Shown here: positions 33,895-42,802 of the stretch, in pieces
Numbering within the stretch: position 1 is the stretch's first letter
How the letters are laid out: each line of letters starts with the position of its first letter
Source: an uncultured Alistipes sp.
GTDB taxonomy: Bacteria > Bacteroidota > Bacteroidia > Bacteroidales > Rikenellaceae
Length of the DNA: 64,000 nt
Assembly (NCBI GenBank): GCA_900768015.1
Contig: CAAGBI010000075.1
Location: forward strand, 1-64,000
Reading direction: 5' to 3'
The notes under the pieces: model-generated
The model's input: only the letters and a program-made list of their open reading frames with translations
Told to the model about the DNA's origin: nothing
The model's database searches: none
Translations under genes and position numbers: made by a program

Positions 33895-36282
33895 ATGGAT
33901 GCAATCAGAAGATACCTTATATTTATACTATCACTCGTCGTGAGTGTCGCGGCAATGGCTACGGAGCCCCCTGCAAGAGTGGAGGTTAGTGGCGTTGTGC
34001 GCGATAACGAGGGTAAAGCCCTGCCCTATGTCACCATCTTTGTTGAGGGTACATCGCGTGGCACAACCACCGATGCCGATGGCCGCTACAAACTTATTGT
34101 TTCGGAGGGCGACGCACTCACAGCGCAGATGATGGGCTACGAGACCAAGACGCGCGACATAGTTATGCGCGGTAATATGAATATCGACTTCCAGATGGCG
34201 GAGTCGGCGATGGCGATAGATGCCGTTGTGGTATCGGCTTCGGGTGTGGGTAACATCAAGCGCTCGGCCTTTAATGCCGTGGCAGTGGATATGCAACCCC
34301 TGAAGAATACCACAAAAAATCTTGCCGATGCGCTCTCGAGTGCCCCTGGTCTAAAACTCCGTGAGTCGGGAGGCGTAGGCTCCGATATGTCGCTCACGAT
34401 AGATGGCTTTGCGGGAAAGCATGTCAAGGTCTTCATCGACGGCGTGCCACAGGAGGGCGTGGGAGGTGCCTTCTCGCTCAACAACATCCCCGCGGGCTAT
34501 GCCGATAGGGTGGAGGTATATCGTGGTGTTGTGCCCGTGGGCTTTGGTGCCGATGCCTTGGGTGGCGTCATAAACATCGTGACGAACAAGTCGCACCGCA
34601 CATGGTGGGCAGATGCCTCATACTCCTTTGGTTCGTTCAACACCCACCGCTCAAATGTGAATGCGGGTCAGCGACTCGAAAATGGCCTGACATGGGAGGT
34701 GTTTGCCTTTCAGAACTACTCCGACAATAATTATGAGGTGGATGTCCCCGTTGAGGACTTCGCTACGGGTCGCATCGACCGCACGCACCTCGAGCGCATG
34801 GAGCGCTTCCACGACACCTACCACAACGAGAGCGTTGTGGCGAAGGTGGGCGTAGTGGGTAAGCCCTGGGCAGATAGGCTGATGTTTGCGATGAACTACT
34901 CGCAGATGTACAAGGAGATACAGACGGGTGTGCGCCAGGAGATTGTCTATGGCGATAAGTTGCGCAGGGGTCACTCGCTGATGCCCTCGGTGGAGTATCA
35001 GAAGCGTAACCTCGGCGTCAAGGGCCTCGACCTTACGCTCACGACAAACTATAACCACAACATAACCTACAACATCGACACCGCGCAGTATAAATACAAC
35101 TGGCGTGGCGAGACCAAGCGTCTCAACTCCCCTGGCGAGCAGTCGTACCAGCATACGCGCTCGGCAAACCACAACTGGAATGCTACGGCGACACTCAACT
35201 ACCGCTTGGGCGATGCCCACACCTTCACGCTAAACCATGTCCTGAACCACTTCCGCCGCGCAAATACCTCGCTGCTGGCGAAGGAGGCGGCAGAGGATGC
35301 CATAGACAAGCAGACGATGAAGAACATCACGGGCTTGCAGTATCGCCTCGCCTTGTCGGAGCGCTGGAACGCCTCGCTCTTTGCCAAGTACTACTCGCTC
35401 AAGGTGCGTGGCCCGATAGCGACAGATAGCAACGCAACGGAGTTTGTAGCCACCTCGCGCAGTGAGGATGCCTTAGGCTATGGCGCCGCAGCGACATACC
35501 TCATCATCCCTGAGTTGCAGGCGAAGCTCTCCTACGAAAAGGCATATCGCTTGCCCACCATCGAGGAGATGTTTGGCGATGAGGACCTCGAGATGGGTGA
35601 CATCGGCATACGCCCCGAGAGTAGTGATAATGTGAATGTTAGCCTTAGCTATACGGGTGCTTATGGCCAGAATAAGGAGCATGGGCTCTACCTCGAGGGT
35701 GGCTTCGTATGGCGCAGCACGCAGGACTACATACAGCGCAACATTGTCGACATGAGTGGCGGTAAGGCGGCGGCGAGCTACATAAACTATGGCTCGGTGC
35801 GCACATGGGGCATCAACCTCTCAGCGCGCTACAACTACAAACGATGGCTCTCCGTGGGTGGCAACTTCACCTACATGGATGTGCGCGACAACCAGCCCAC
35901 GGCGATAGGCTCGTCGATGCCCAACCTCGGCTATGGCGACCGCATGCCCAACATCCCCTATCTCTTTGCTGATGGCTTCGTGACGCTCTCGTGGCACAAC
36001 TGCGGATGGAGGGGCAACACCTTCGAGCTGACCTACGACAATCAGTATCTGCACAACTTCTACTACTACTCTTCGCGCATCGGCTCGAACAAGGATGACT
36101 ACATGGTGCCCACGCAGTTCTCGCACAATGTGGCCTTGAGCTACACGATTAAGGATGGGCGCTACAACATCGCCTTCGAGTGCCGCAACCTCACGAACGA
36201 GCGCCTCTACGACAACTTCAGCCTGCAGAAGGCGGGCCGTGCATACTATGTCAAGTTGCGCGTGGCGTTTGGCGGCAGATAG
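33895..36282 (+). CDS. TonB-dependent outer membrane receptor, XusA-like
   Basis: 795 residues. Signal peptide (LIFILSLVVSVAAMA); a carboxypeptidase-regulatory-like domain at about 28-110 (VSGVVRDNEGKALPYVTIFV); a plug domain with LADALSSAPGLKLRE and LTIDGFAGKHVKVFIDGVPQ; then a 22-strand barrel region ending AGRAYYVKLRVAFGGR. It imports large iron complexes with energy from TonB. No SusD follows; instead come a DUF4374 lipoprotein and a PepSY protein. That is the order of the B. thetaiotaomicron xusABC locus for foreign siderophores such as enterobactin, so the same substrate class is inferred. Confidence 0.9.
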   Translation: MDAIRRYLIFILSLVVSVAAMATEPPARVEVSGVVRDNEGKALPYVTIFVEGTSRGTTTDADGRYKLIVSEGDALTAQMMGYETKTRDIVMRGNMNIDFQMAESAMAIDAVVVSASGVGNIKRSAFNAVAVDMQPLKNTTKNLADALSSAPGLKLRESGGVGSDMSLTIDGFAGKHVKVFIDGVPQEGVGGAFSLNNIPAGYADRVEVYRGVVPVGFGADALGGVINIVTNKSHRTWWADASYSFGSFNTHRSNVNAGQRLENGLTWEVFAFQNYSDNNYEVDVPVEDFATGRIDRTHLERMERFHDTYHNESVVAKVGVVGKPWADRLMFAMNYSQMYKEIQTGVRQEIVYGDKLRRGHSLMPSVEYQKRNLGVKGLDLTLTTNYNHNITYNIDTAQYKYNWRGETKRLNSPGEQSYQHTRSANHNWNATATLNYRLGDAHTFTLNHVLNHFRRANTSLLAKEAAEDAIDKQTMKNITGLQYRLALSERWNASLFAKYYSLKVRGPIATDSNATEFVATSRSEDALGYGAAATYLIIPELQAKLSYEKAYRLPTIEEMFGDEDLEMGDIGIRPESSDNVNVSLSYTGAYGQNKEHGLYLEGGFVWRSTQDYIQRNIVDMSGGKAAASYINYGSVRTWGINLSARYNYKRWLSVGGNFTYMDVRDNQPTAIGSSMPNLGYGDRMPNIPYLFADGFVTLSWHNCGWRGNTFELTYDNQYLHNFYYYSSRIGSNKDDYMVPTQFSHNVALSYTIKDGRYNIAFECRNLTNERLYDNFSLQKAGRAYYVKLRVAFGGR

Positions 36283-36363
36283 AGAAATTAGCAATTAGCG
36301 ATTAGCAATTAGAAATTATAAATTATAAATTAGTAATTAGTAATAATATAAAAATAAAACACT

Positions 36364-37779
36364 ATGATTAACAAGATTTTACGAAAGTTTGCGGTAGTTA
36401 CACTGTCGACAATCGCGCTGGCCGTTGTGGCGGCGTGTGAGACAAACACAAACATCCCCACGGGTGGCACACAGGATAACGATGCCGTGCGCCCATATGT
36501 CCTTGCTACGCAGGGCACATTCACGGGTAACACCACAAACGCCCTCGTTACGGCATCCGACCTCAATAGCGGCGTGGTGGGCATGACAAACGGTCTTGTC
36601 AACGACGGCGCATCGTACTGGGTATTCTACGGCGATAAGTATCTCTATGGCCTAACCTACAATCAGGGCAATGCGGGTACAACGCGCTCATATGTTATGA
36701 ACGAAGACTACACGCTCGCGGCGCGCCCTGCGGAGTATGCCGTGCGTCGATTTACGACTTTCGGCATCTACGACCGCTACATCATGACCTTCTCGACGGG
36801 TGACGGCCCAGCGGAGTGGGCAGATGCTAATGGCTTCATTCCCAAGTCGTTCCTCGTGTCATACCTCGATGTCGAGGCCGAGACCTACGCCACAAACGAC
36901 ACCCTCGAGGAGCACTACCTCTCGGAGAACTTCCTCGGCAATGGCGAGTTCGTGACCTTGGCGGGCGTTGAGGAGGTAGATGGCAAAATCTTCTCGGCTG
37001 CCGTGCCCATGGGCTTGAGCCAGTATGGCGTGAAGGCCGAGGGTGGCAAGTGGGTAAAGCCTGGTAATGAGGACCTTGTAAAGACCGAGGCGGGAGGCTC
37101 TGGCTCGGGAGCATACAAGGAGGGCGAGTTGCAGTGGACGCAGTATCCCGACGAGTGCTGGGTGGCGATATTTGAGGATGAGACCCTCGCCGAGCGCAAG
37201 CTTATCCGCACGGACAAGATTAGCTACGCATGTGGTAGAAACAAGTCGCAGTACTATCAAATGATTTGGACTGCGGAGAGCGGCGATGTCTACGTATTTT
37301 CACCCTCATACGCCAAGAGTATGGCCGACGAGCGTCAGCAGACTACGCTCCCCGCGGGTGTGGTGCGCATAAAGGCGGGCACGGAGGAGTTTGACCCCAA
37401 CTACTACGTTAATATCGAGGTACTTACAAATGGCATCTCCTTCCTCCGCACATGGTATATCGGAGGCGATAAATTCTTGATGCTTATGTACGATATGCCT
37501 CTTGCTCCAGCAACCACGATGACGGCATCGCGCCTTGCAATATTCGATGCAGAGAGTGCTACGCTCTCTTATGTCGAGGGCCTTCCCTCTGCCGAGCGCA
37601 TCTCGGGCTTCGGCACTGCGCCCTACTCAGAGGATGGCAAGTGCTACATCGCCGTGACACTTACGGACGACCATCCCGCAATATACGCTATCGACGCCGC
37701 TACGGCAGTGGCAACAAAGGGTCTTACGGTTGAGGCAACGCAGATTGGTGGCATAGGTCGCCTCTCTCCAATGCTCTAA
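36364..37779 (+). CDS. DUF4374 lipoprotein, XusB-like
   Basis: 471 residues. The SPII signal ends at VVAAC (Cys22), followed by a short tether ([12 protein letters not shown]). The rest looks like a beta-propeller of DUF4374, with repeats such as [20 protein letters not shown] and [20 protein letters not shown]. In Bacteroides the DUF4374 protein XusB is a surface lipoprotein that binds ferric enterobactin, helped by the TonB partner encoded just before it. Here the TonB receptor ends 81 bases upstream, across an A/T-rich repeat stretch, and the PepSY gene follows 74 bases on. Confidence 0.88.
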   Translation: MINKILRKFAVVTLSTIALAVVAACETNTNIPTGGTQDNDAVRPYVLATQGTFTGNTTNALVTASDLNSGVVGMTNGLVNDGASYWVFYGDKYLYGLTYNQGNAGTTRSYVMNEDYTLAARPAEYAVRRFTTFGIYDRYIMTFSTGDGPAEWADANGFIPKSFLVSYLDVEAETYATNDTLEEHYLSENFLGNGEFVTLAGVEEVDGKIFSAAVPMGLSQYGVKAEGGKWVKPGNEDLVKTEAGGSGSGAYKEGELQWTQYPDECWVAIFEDETLAERKLIRTDKISYACGRNKSQYYQMIWTAESGDVYVFSPSYAKSMADERQQTTLPAGVVRIKAGTEEFDPNYYVNIEVLTNGISFLRTWYIGGDKFLMLMYDMPLAPATTMTASRLAIFDAESATLSYVEGLPSAERISGFGTAPYSEDGKCYIAVTLTDDHPAIYAIDAATAVATKGLTVEATQIGGIGRLSPML

Positions 37780-37853
37780 ATTTCGGACATAAAGTGATGA
37801 TATTGCAAATTTTATAGTAACTTTGTAGTATCACCACCAATATTACCCACACA

Positions 37854-38960
37854 ATGAGAAAGATATTCAAACAGCTACATATATGGCTATCCATACCCCT
37901 TGGTGTGGTTATCGCCATCACCTGCTTCTCGGGCGCTATGCTCATCTTCGAGAAGGAGATTACGCGCATGGTGCAGCGCGACTACTACTATGTCGAGGAG
38001 GACTGGGGTGAGCCTCTGCCCCTCGATGTGCTTGTTGCCGCAGTAGAGCCCACCTTGGAGGAGGGACGCAAGATTACGGGAGTAACTATCAGTGACGACC
38101 CAGAGCAGAGTTATAAAGTAAACATAAACACGCCAAAGCGTGCTGCGGTCTATGTAGACCAGTATACGGGCGAGGTGCTTGGCGAGCCAGGGCGCTTGCA
38201 GTTCTTCAAAGATATGTTCAGCCTCCACCGCTGGCTTATGGATGAGCGCCCCGAGGATAAGGATGCTGTGTTCTGGGGTAAGATGATTGTCGGCACAAGC
38301 ACACTCCTTATGGTCATCATCATCCTTACGGGTGCGGTGTTATGGTTTCCCAAGAGCCTCAAGGCGCTGAAACACCGCTCGCAGATAGCCCTGCGCAAGG
38401 GTTGGCACCGCTTCTGGTACGACCTCCATGTCGTGGGTGGCATCTACGCTACATTGCTCCTATTAGCCATGGCGCTTACGGGTCTTACATGGTCCTTCGA
38501 GTGGTACAACAAAGGATTTTATAAGTTGCTTGGTGCTGATACGGGGGCGAGTGCGGGTGCTGTGGCTAAGAGTAGCAAGGGTGGTGCAAAGAGCAACATC
38601 GAAAACCCCTATATCCATTGGTCGGATGTCGTGCGTGAGGTGGAGAGTCGCAATGACGACTATATCGAGATGACAATATCTAAGGGTAAGGTCGACGTGA
38701 AGAGTTCTAACTACGGTAACCAGCGCGCCAAGGATACCTACCATTTCGATGGCGCTACGGGCGAGATAACCTCCGTAGAGCGCTATGCTGACAAGGCGAG
38801 CGATAGCAAGACTAAGGGGTGGGTCTACTCCGTGCATGTAGGCAGCTGGGGCGGTATCTTTACGCGCGTGTTGTGGTTCTTGGCTGCGATGCTCGGCGCA
38901 ACGCTTCCGCTCACGGGCTACTACCTATGGATAAAGCGCAAGTTCTTTAAGCGTAAGTAG
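37854..38960 (+). CDS. PepSY-associated membrane protein, XusC-like
   Basis: 368 residues with four membrane segments. KLHIWLSIPLGVVIAITCFSGAML-type TM1 (starts near residue 8) carries the PepSY_TM signature, followed by the first PepSY domain (DDPEQSYKVNINT). TM2 (LLMVIIILTGAVLWFP), TM3 (YDLHVVGGIYATLLLLAMAL) and the last segment (FLAAMLGATLPLTGYYLWIK) frame a second extracytoplasmic part. This type is thought to be an inner-membrane ferric reductase or iron-release partner. It closes the receptor / DUF4374 / PepSY set. A TAACTTTG element lies at 37818-37825, so it may also have its own promoter. Confidence 0.88.
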   Translation: MRKIFKQLHIWLSIPLGVVIAITCFSGAMLIFEKEITRMVQRDYYYVEEDWGEPLPLDVLVAAVEPTLEEGRKITGVTISDDPEQSYKVNINTPKRAAVYVDQYTGEVLGEPGRLQFFKDMFSLHRWLMDERPEDKDAVFWGKMIVGTSTLLMVIIILTGAVLWFPKSLKALKHRSQIALRKGWHRFWYDLHVVGGIYATLLLLAMALTGLTWSFEWYNKGFYKLLGADTGASAGAVAKSSKGGAKSNIENPYIHWSDVVREVESRNDDYIEMTISKGKVDVKSSNYGNQRAKDTYHFDGATGEITSVERYADKASDSKTKGWVYSVHVGSWGGIFTRVLWFLAAMLGATLPLTGYYLWIKRKFFKRK

Positions 38961-38983
38961 CTCTAAGGCATAATAAGAAAATA

Positions 38984-39105
38984 GAGGCTGAATAAAAAGT
39001 GTATTTTGTCGTTACGCTCGCCCTCAAAATGCTCATTTACGCCATAGTAAACTGCGCTTTTTCGGGCTTCGCAAGCCTAAAACTACATCTTTTTATTCAA
39101 CCTCC
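38984..39105 (+). repeat. Dispersed non-coding repeat, copy B, with terminal inverted repeats
   Basis: GAGGCTGAATAAAAAG at 38984-38999 pairs with CTTTTTATTCAACCTCC at 39089-39105. The core between them (CTCAAAATGCTCATTTACGC ... GTAAACTGCGC) matches copy A at 24957-25050 in reverse complement. It lies between xusC-like and rplS, two convergent genes. It has no transposase and could be a MITE-like or structured-RNA element. Confidence 0.7.
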
Positions 39106-39115
39106 AAAAGAAAAA

Positions 39116-39148
39116 GGGGATGGCTAAATTAATTTTTAGTCCTCCCCC
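39116..39148. terminator. Hairpin GGGGATGGCTAA...TTAGTCCTCCCC
   Basis: Stem GGGGATGGCTAA / TTTAGTCCTCCCCC with poly-A on the left and poly-T on the right, between convergent genes; probably bidirectional. It is a member of the CTAA...TTAG hairpin family. Confidence 0.75.
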
Positions 39149-39173
39149 TTTTTTCTCTCAAGTCGCCGGGCGA

Positions 39174-39548
39174 TTACTCGCTCTTCTTCATGCGGCGCTC
39201 CTTGATGCGAGCCTTCTTACCTGTAAGGTCACGCAAGTAGTAGATACGAGCACGGCGTACTACACCATACTTGTTCACCTCGATCTTGTCGATGTGGGGT
39301 GAGTACAATGGGAAGATACGCTCAACGCCTACACCGTTAGATACCTTACGGATTGTAAACATCTTAGTACGGCCTGAACCCTTAATCTGGATAACTACAC
39401 CACGGAAGCTCTGGAGACGCTCCTTGTTACCCTCGACGATACGATAAGTTACGGTGATAGTATCACCAGCCTCAAACTTGGGCACATCGTTCTCGCCCTT
39501 TGCCCACATCTGCTCGTTTACGAGTCTGATCAATGCATCTTTGTTCAT
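39174..39548 (-). CDS. rplS: 50S ribosomal protein L19
   Basis: 124 residues. L19 blocks are [60 protein letters not shown] and [20 protein letters not shown]. It sits at the 30S-50S interface. It is monocistronic with its own promoter (39720-39750) and a leader of about 165 bases that contains a run of nine G in the sense strand. Confidence 0.98.
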   Translation of the reverse strand: MNKDALIRLVNEQMWAKGENDVPKFEAGDTITVTYRIVEGNKERLQSFRGVVIQIKGSGRTKMFTIRKVSNGVGVERIFPLYSPHIDKIEVNKYGVVRRARIYYLRDLTGKKARIKERRMKKSE

Positions 39549-39713
39549 TGTTGCAACAAAATAATTAAATGTTTATCGCTCAACATTATCGCTGTGTTAG
39601 CGCTACCATATTGCCACCTTCGACAATAATCCTTGTGTCGTTGGGTCGTGCTCGACATCGCCAAGCCCCCCCCCTCACAAACTGCGCCTTCACCCATTAT
39701 AAGAGGTTGATAC
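39549..39713 (-). other. Long rplS leader with a G9 tract
   Basis: Between the predicted start of transcription and the rplS ATG there are about 165 bases without a gene. Positions 39666-39674 are nine C on the plus strand, i.e. nine G in the transcript. The rest shows no well-supported hairpin. Confidence 0.55.
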
Positions 39714-39719
39714 GGGCTG

Positions 39720-39750
39720 CAAAGGTATGCAAATATTTTTATTCTACAAA
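39720..39750 (-). promoter_or_regulatory. Promoter of rplS
   Basis: On the minus strand TTTG (39750 to 39747), a 19-base spacer and TACCTTTG (39727 to 39720). It lies in the short gap right behind the stop codon of the 626-residue lipoprotein gene. Confidence 0.75.
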
Positions 39751-39759
39751 ATAAGTGTG

Positions 39760-41640
39760 CTAAAAAATACTCTGTCTCAACGCTTTTGGCGTCACATAGT
39801 CGCTGTATAGCTCCACAAAGTCGGCTGCATCGCCCACATCCGTGCGCTCGAAGCGTATGGGCTCGGAGATGTAGAGCTCGCCAACATAGCCGTTCTCATC
39901 TTCGGCTAAGCCACACACGACATACTCGTTGCCGTAGGTGCATAGTGCCCAGTCGGGTGACGAGGTGTAGGAGTACTCAAGCAGGCTCTGGCGTATCTCA
40001 TCCATGGAATACTCCTCCATAACATCGCTACGGAAGATGTCGAAATGGAGTGAGGGTGAGGGCATTGCAGTCTCAAGCTCTATTGACATGAAGTAGTCGG
40101 CGTATCCCAAAAATGCGCTATAGTATGGCTCGAGTGTCGCTACCTCGCCAAGGTCGTAGGCTGTGGTGCTTACTTTGGTGATGTAGTTGTCGCCCTCGCC
40201 ATCCTCGAGCGTCGTGAAGCGGTAGAGGAAGAGGTCGGTGGTTGCAGCACCTGCGTAGTAGCCATATACGGCCAGGATAAACTCCGTAGCGGGAGGTAGC
40301 TGTGTGATATGCTCGCGATATACGCCCGTAAGCTCGAAGGGTGCATACTTCGTCATCACCCACTCCAGCTGCTCCTCCAAGTCACCCTCGGGGAGGCTCT
40401 TCGCGTACATCAGCACTGCAGTGTAGGGTTCATCGCTCGAGGGCGTGATGGTCACATCCACGGAGCGGGGGCGTATGTTCTCGAAGCACGCCGTAAAGGT
40501 CATGTCGGAGCGCTCGACGCTTCCCGTTGTGAAGTACGAGACGATGGGCTTCGACACCACCATGGGCACATTACCCTCGTCGGAGGCTATGGCGTAGGTT
40601 AGCGCCATGTAGCGGTGATTAGCGTTGAGGGTCTTGTGGAACGATGCCTCGCCCTTGTAGCCGAGCTGCTGCATGATAGCCTCGGTGCTTAGCTCCTCGT
40701 AGTAGTAGAGGTGGTCGGCGATGTAGAAGAAGGCCTCGGCTACGGCATCCTCCGCCTCTTTGCTAAAGGGTAGTCCCTGCTCTATGTATCCCGCCTCGGT
40801 GTCCTCGATAATCTGCACGGCGTAGTAGCCATCCCATGTCTTGGGCTTCACGCTAAACGACACTTCGGGCCCCTCTGCCGTAATATCAATATAAAACTCC
40901 TCGGCTGTGCGCTCGGGGAGGCGGTCGTTAATAAGGGTGTAGGCTACGGGTGTCACACACTCATACTCGTCGCCACGCAAGTAGATACCGTAGGCGTAGA
41001 CGACATAGTCGCGTGCGGGGGATAGGTCCTGCCATACGCGCACCTGCTTACCACGCACCGCAAGCTTACTCTTAGTCAAGAACTCCTCGAGGGTGTCGCC
41101 ACCAGTGAGGTAGCTGTTGTACTGTATAAGGTCTGCGGCTACGAGCTCCTCTGCGTTTGTTATGTTCATGCCCGTGATGTAGCTCTTCTCTGCCATTGTC
41201 ACGACATAGAGCATGTCGTCGCTCTGGGGTGTCAGCATCACCTCACACTCCGAGTAGTCGAGGCGTGTAACCTCCATTGTGAGGTAGTCACCCTCTGCAA
41301 CACCCTGTCTGACAGCAAATTGTGGCGTCTCGCTGGTAGATATGTGGTGTAGTGTTACCACCGCCTCGCGGGGTGCAGATGTGTCGTTTGGCAGCACCCT
41401 GAAGCTGATGGTGCCAGGTGTGGCGTTGTCAATATCCGTAATCCACTCCGCCTCGGTCACGGCAACGGGGTTTATGCCGTTTGTTTGGGGGATGGTGTAG
41501 TTAACCTCGAAGTAGCCACCCAAGGCTACAGCCTCGATGGTTGCTGTGTTGACACTAAATGAGGGCTTAGTATCTACCTTATGTTCTGTGCATGAGGCGA
41601 TAACCAGCGTAATAAGAAGTGTCAAAATAATTCTGCGCAT
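39760..41640 (-). CDS. BACON plus Fn3-like multi-module lipoprotein
   Basis: 626 residues. The SPII signal ends at VIASC (Cys16), followed by TEHKVD. A BACON-like domain occupies about 28-112 (EAVALGGYFEVNYTIP, WITDI, then PQFAVRQG). Then come modules like those in the lipoproteins at 1958 and 4327: strands with LTPQSDDMLYVV or TPSSDEPYTAVLMY, a helical insert TLEEFLTKSKLAVRG, and LSPARDYVVYAYGIY. The C terminus repeats the arrangement with ASLHFD-like strands. No catalytic residues are visible. The gene lies 2 bases behind its paralog and third in a run headed by the GH2 beta-galactosidase, which suggests surface binding of the glycans that enzyme acts on. Confidence 0.8.
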   Translation of the reverse strand: MRRIILTLLITLVIASCTEHKVDTKPSFSVNTATIEAVALGGYFEVNYTIPQTNGINPVAVTEAEWITDIDNATPGTISFRVLPNDTSAPREAVVTLHHISTSETPQFAVRQGVAEGDYLTMEVTRLDYSECEVMLTPQSDDMLYVVTMAEKSYITGMNITNAEELVAADLIQYNSYLTGGDTLEEFLTKSKLAVRGKQVRVWQDLSPARDYVVYAYGIYLRGDEYECVTPVAYTLINDRLPERTAEEFYIDITAEGPEVSFSVKPKTWDGYYAVQIIEDTEAGYIEQGLPFSKEAEDAVAEAFFYIADHLYYYEELSTEAIMQQLGYKGEASFHKTLNANHRYMALTYAIASDEGNVPMVVSKPIVSYFTTGSVERSDMTFTACFENIRPRSVDVTITPSSDEPYTAVLMYAKSLPEGDLEEQLEWVMTKYAPFELTGVYREHITQLPPATEFILAVYGYYAGAATTDLFLYRFTTLEDGEGDNYITKVSTTAYDLGEVATLEPYYSAFLGYADYFMSIELETAMPSPSLHFDIFRSDVMEEYSMDEIRQSLLEYSYTSSPDWALCTYGNEYVVCGLAEDENGYVGELYISEPIRFERTDVGDAADFVELYSDYVTPKALRQSIF

Positions 41641-41642
41641 AG

Positions 41643-42788
41643 CTATAAATGTTTAACAACGGGCATAGAACGCATCACGGGCACCTCGCCATCCTTCGAC
41701 TCCACGGCAAAGACGATGACCATATACTTCTTATCAGATGGCAACTGCATGTTGATACTCTTTGGGCCCTTGTAGCAGTTCGAATTGAGATACTGCTCGG
41801 CGCTGTAGCCGCTCTTTATGGCGTTGCGTGCTGCGGTGTAGAAGTTTGTGGCTATGCTCTTTATGGAGTATTCGTTGAGCTTCTCTCCGGGAGGTGTGTA
41901 GAGGATGTTATCATCGGGTACTACCTGCACGGCATAGTAGCCACTCCAGTTCTCGGGTGTCACATTAATCGAGGCTGTGCCGTTGGAGTGTGTCGCCGTA
42001 ACCTGAAAGTCTATGTCGTACATCGTGGGCATGGGAATGTCGACGATAGAGGTGTGCAGGGGCGTAGTCATAGTGTAGCTATTGCCGTTAAACTCAATGC
42101 CATAGCTGTAGATGGTGTATGTAGCACCTGGCTGCATGCCCACAAACTCGCGCTCGGCATCACCTCGATAGATTAGCTGGGGGGTCACGCGCCCCATAAG
42201 CTCCTCGAGGGTCATGTTGTTGCGCTGGGCGAGGGCGAGGTAGCTCTCCATCTCGTTTGCCACGAAGACCTCGCCATCGGTAATACCTGTCTGTTTGAAG
42301 TATTCGCTGTCGATGATGTTTGCCATGTATGGGCGCTGGGGGTCGCGTGGCATATACTGCACCTTGCAGCTCTTGTATGTCACATCCGAGACGCTGAACT
42401 TAAAGTCGTTCAGGGGTTGCTTGTCCTGTGTGATATATACTCGCAAGGACTTCTCCATGCCATAATAGTCTATGGTAACAAAGCCCATGCGCTCTGTGGG
42501 AGCGTCACTCTCGGCGATGCGTAACATGATCTGATAGCTCTCTATGTCTACGAGTGTAATCCAATCGACATTAGACTTAACCTCGGGCATAGCACCCTTC
42601 ACGGGGTTTGTCACGGCGTAGAAGATGGGTATGTCGCCACCCTCGCCTGTCACATTGAGCTGGTAGGTGTCGAGCTCCATGATGGGTGGATTATTGGGGT
42701 CGATCTGTGGCTCACAGCCCGCAAACATAATGGCTATGAGGCTCAGGCTCGCTGCAAAAAAAATCTTAATTGACTGCATATTTCTCAT
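41643..42788 (-). CDS. BACON plus Fn3-like lipoprotein
   Basis: 381 residues (an ATG three codons further on is also possible). The lipobox is IMFAGC (Cys25), followed by EPQIDPNN. A BACON domain lies at about 38-125 (LDTYQLNVTGEGGDIPIFYA, VDWITLV, SLRVYITQDKQP). One full and one partial Fn3-like module follow, with MTLEELMGRVTPQLIYRGD and MQPGATYTIYSYGIEFNG, the same layout as in the downstream 626-residue protein. The gene is placed between beta-galactosidase (14 bases) and its paralog (2 bases). It is probably a surface glycan-binding lipoprotein, inferred from context. Confidence 0.8.
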   Translation of the reverse strand: MRNMQSIKIFFAASLSLIAIMFAGCEPQIDPNNPPIMELDTYQLNVTGEGGDIPIFYAVTNPVKGAMPEVKSNVDWITLVDIESYQIMLRIAESDAPTERMGFVTIDYYGMEKSLRVYITQDKQPLNDFKFSVSDVTYKSCKVQYMPRDPQRPYMANIIDSEYFKQTGITDGEVFVANEMESYLALAQRNNMTLEELMGRVTPQLIYRGDAEREFVGMQPGATYTIYSYGIEFNGNSYTMTTPLHTSIVDIPMPTMYDIDFQVTATHSNGTASINVTPENWSGYYAVQVVPDDNILYTPPGEKLNEYSIKSIATNFYTAARNAIKSGYSAEQYLNSNCYKGPKSINMQLPSDKKYMVIVFAVESKDGEVPVMRSMPVVKHL

Positions 42789-42802
42789 GGTTTATGTCTA
42801 TG

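Noticed and set aside
36283..36363. A/T-rich repeats (AATTAGCAATTAG type) between the receptor and DUF4374 genes as a possible CRISPR or att site
   Set aside because: The units are short, irregular and without spacers; similar low-complexity text occurs at 7475-7523 and 9022-9067. It is simple intergenic sequence.
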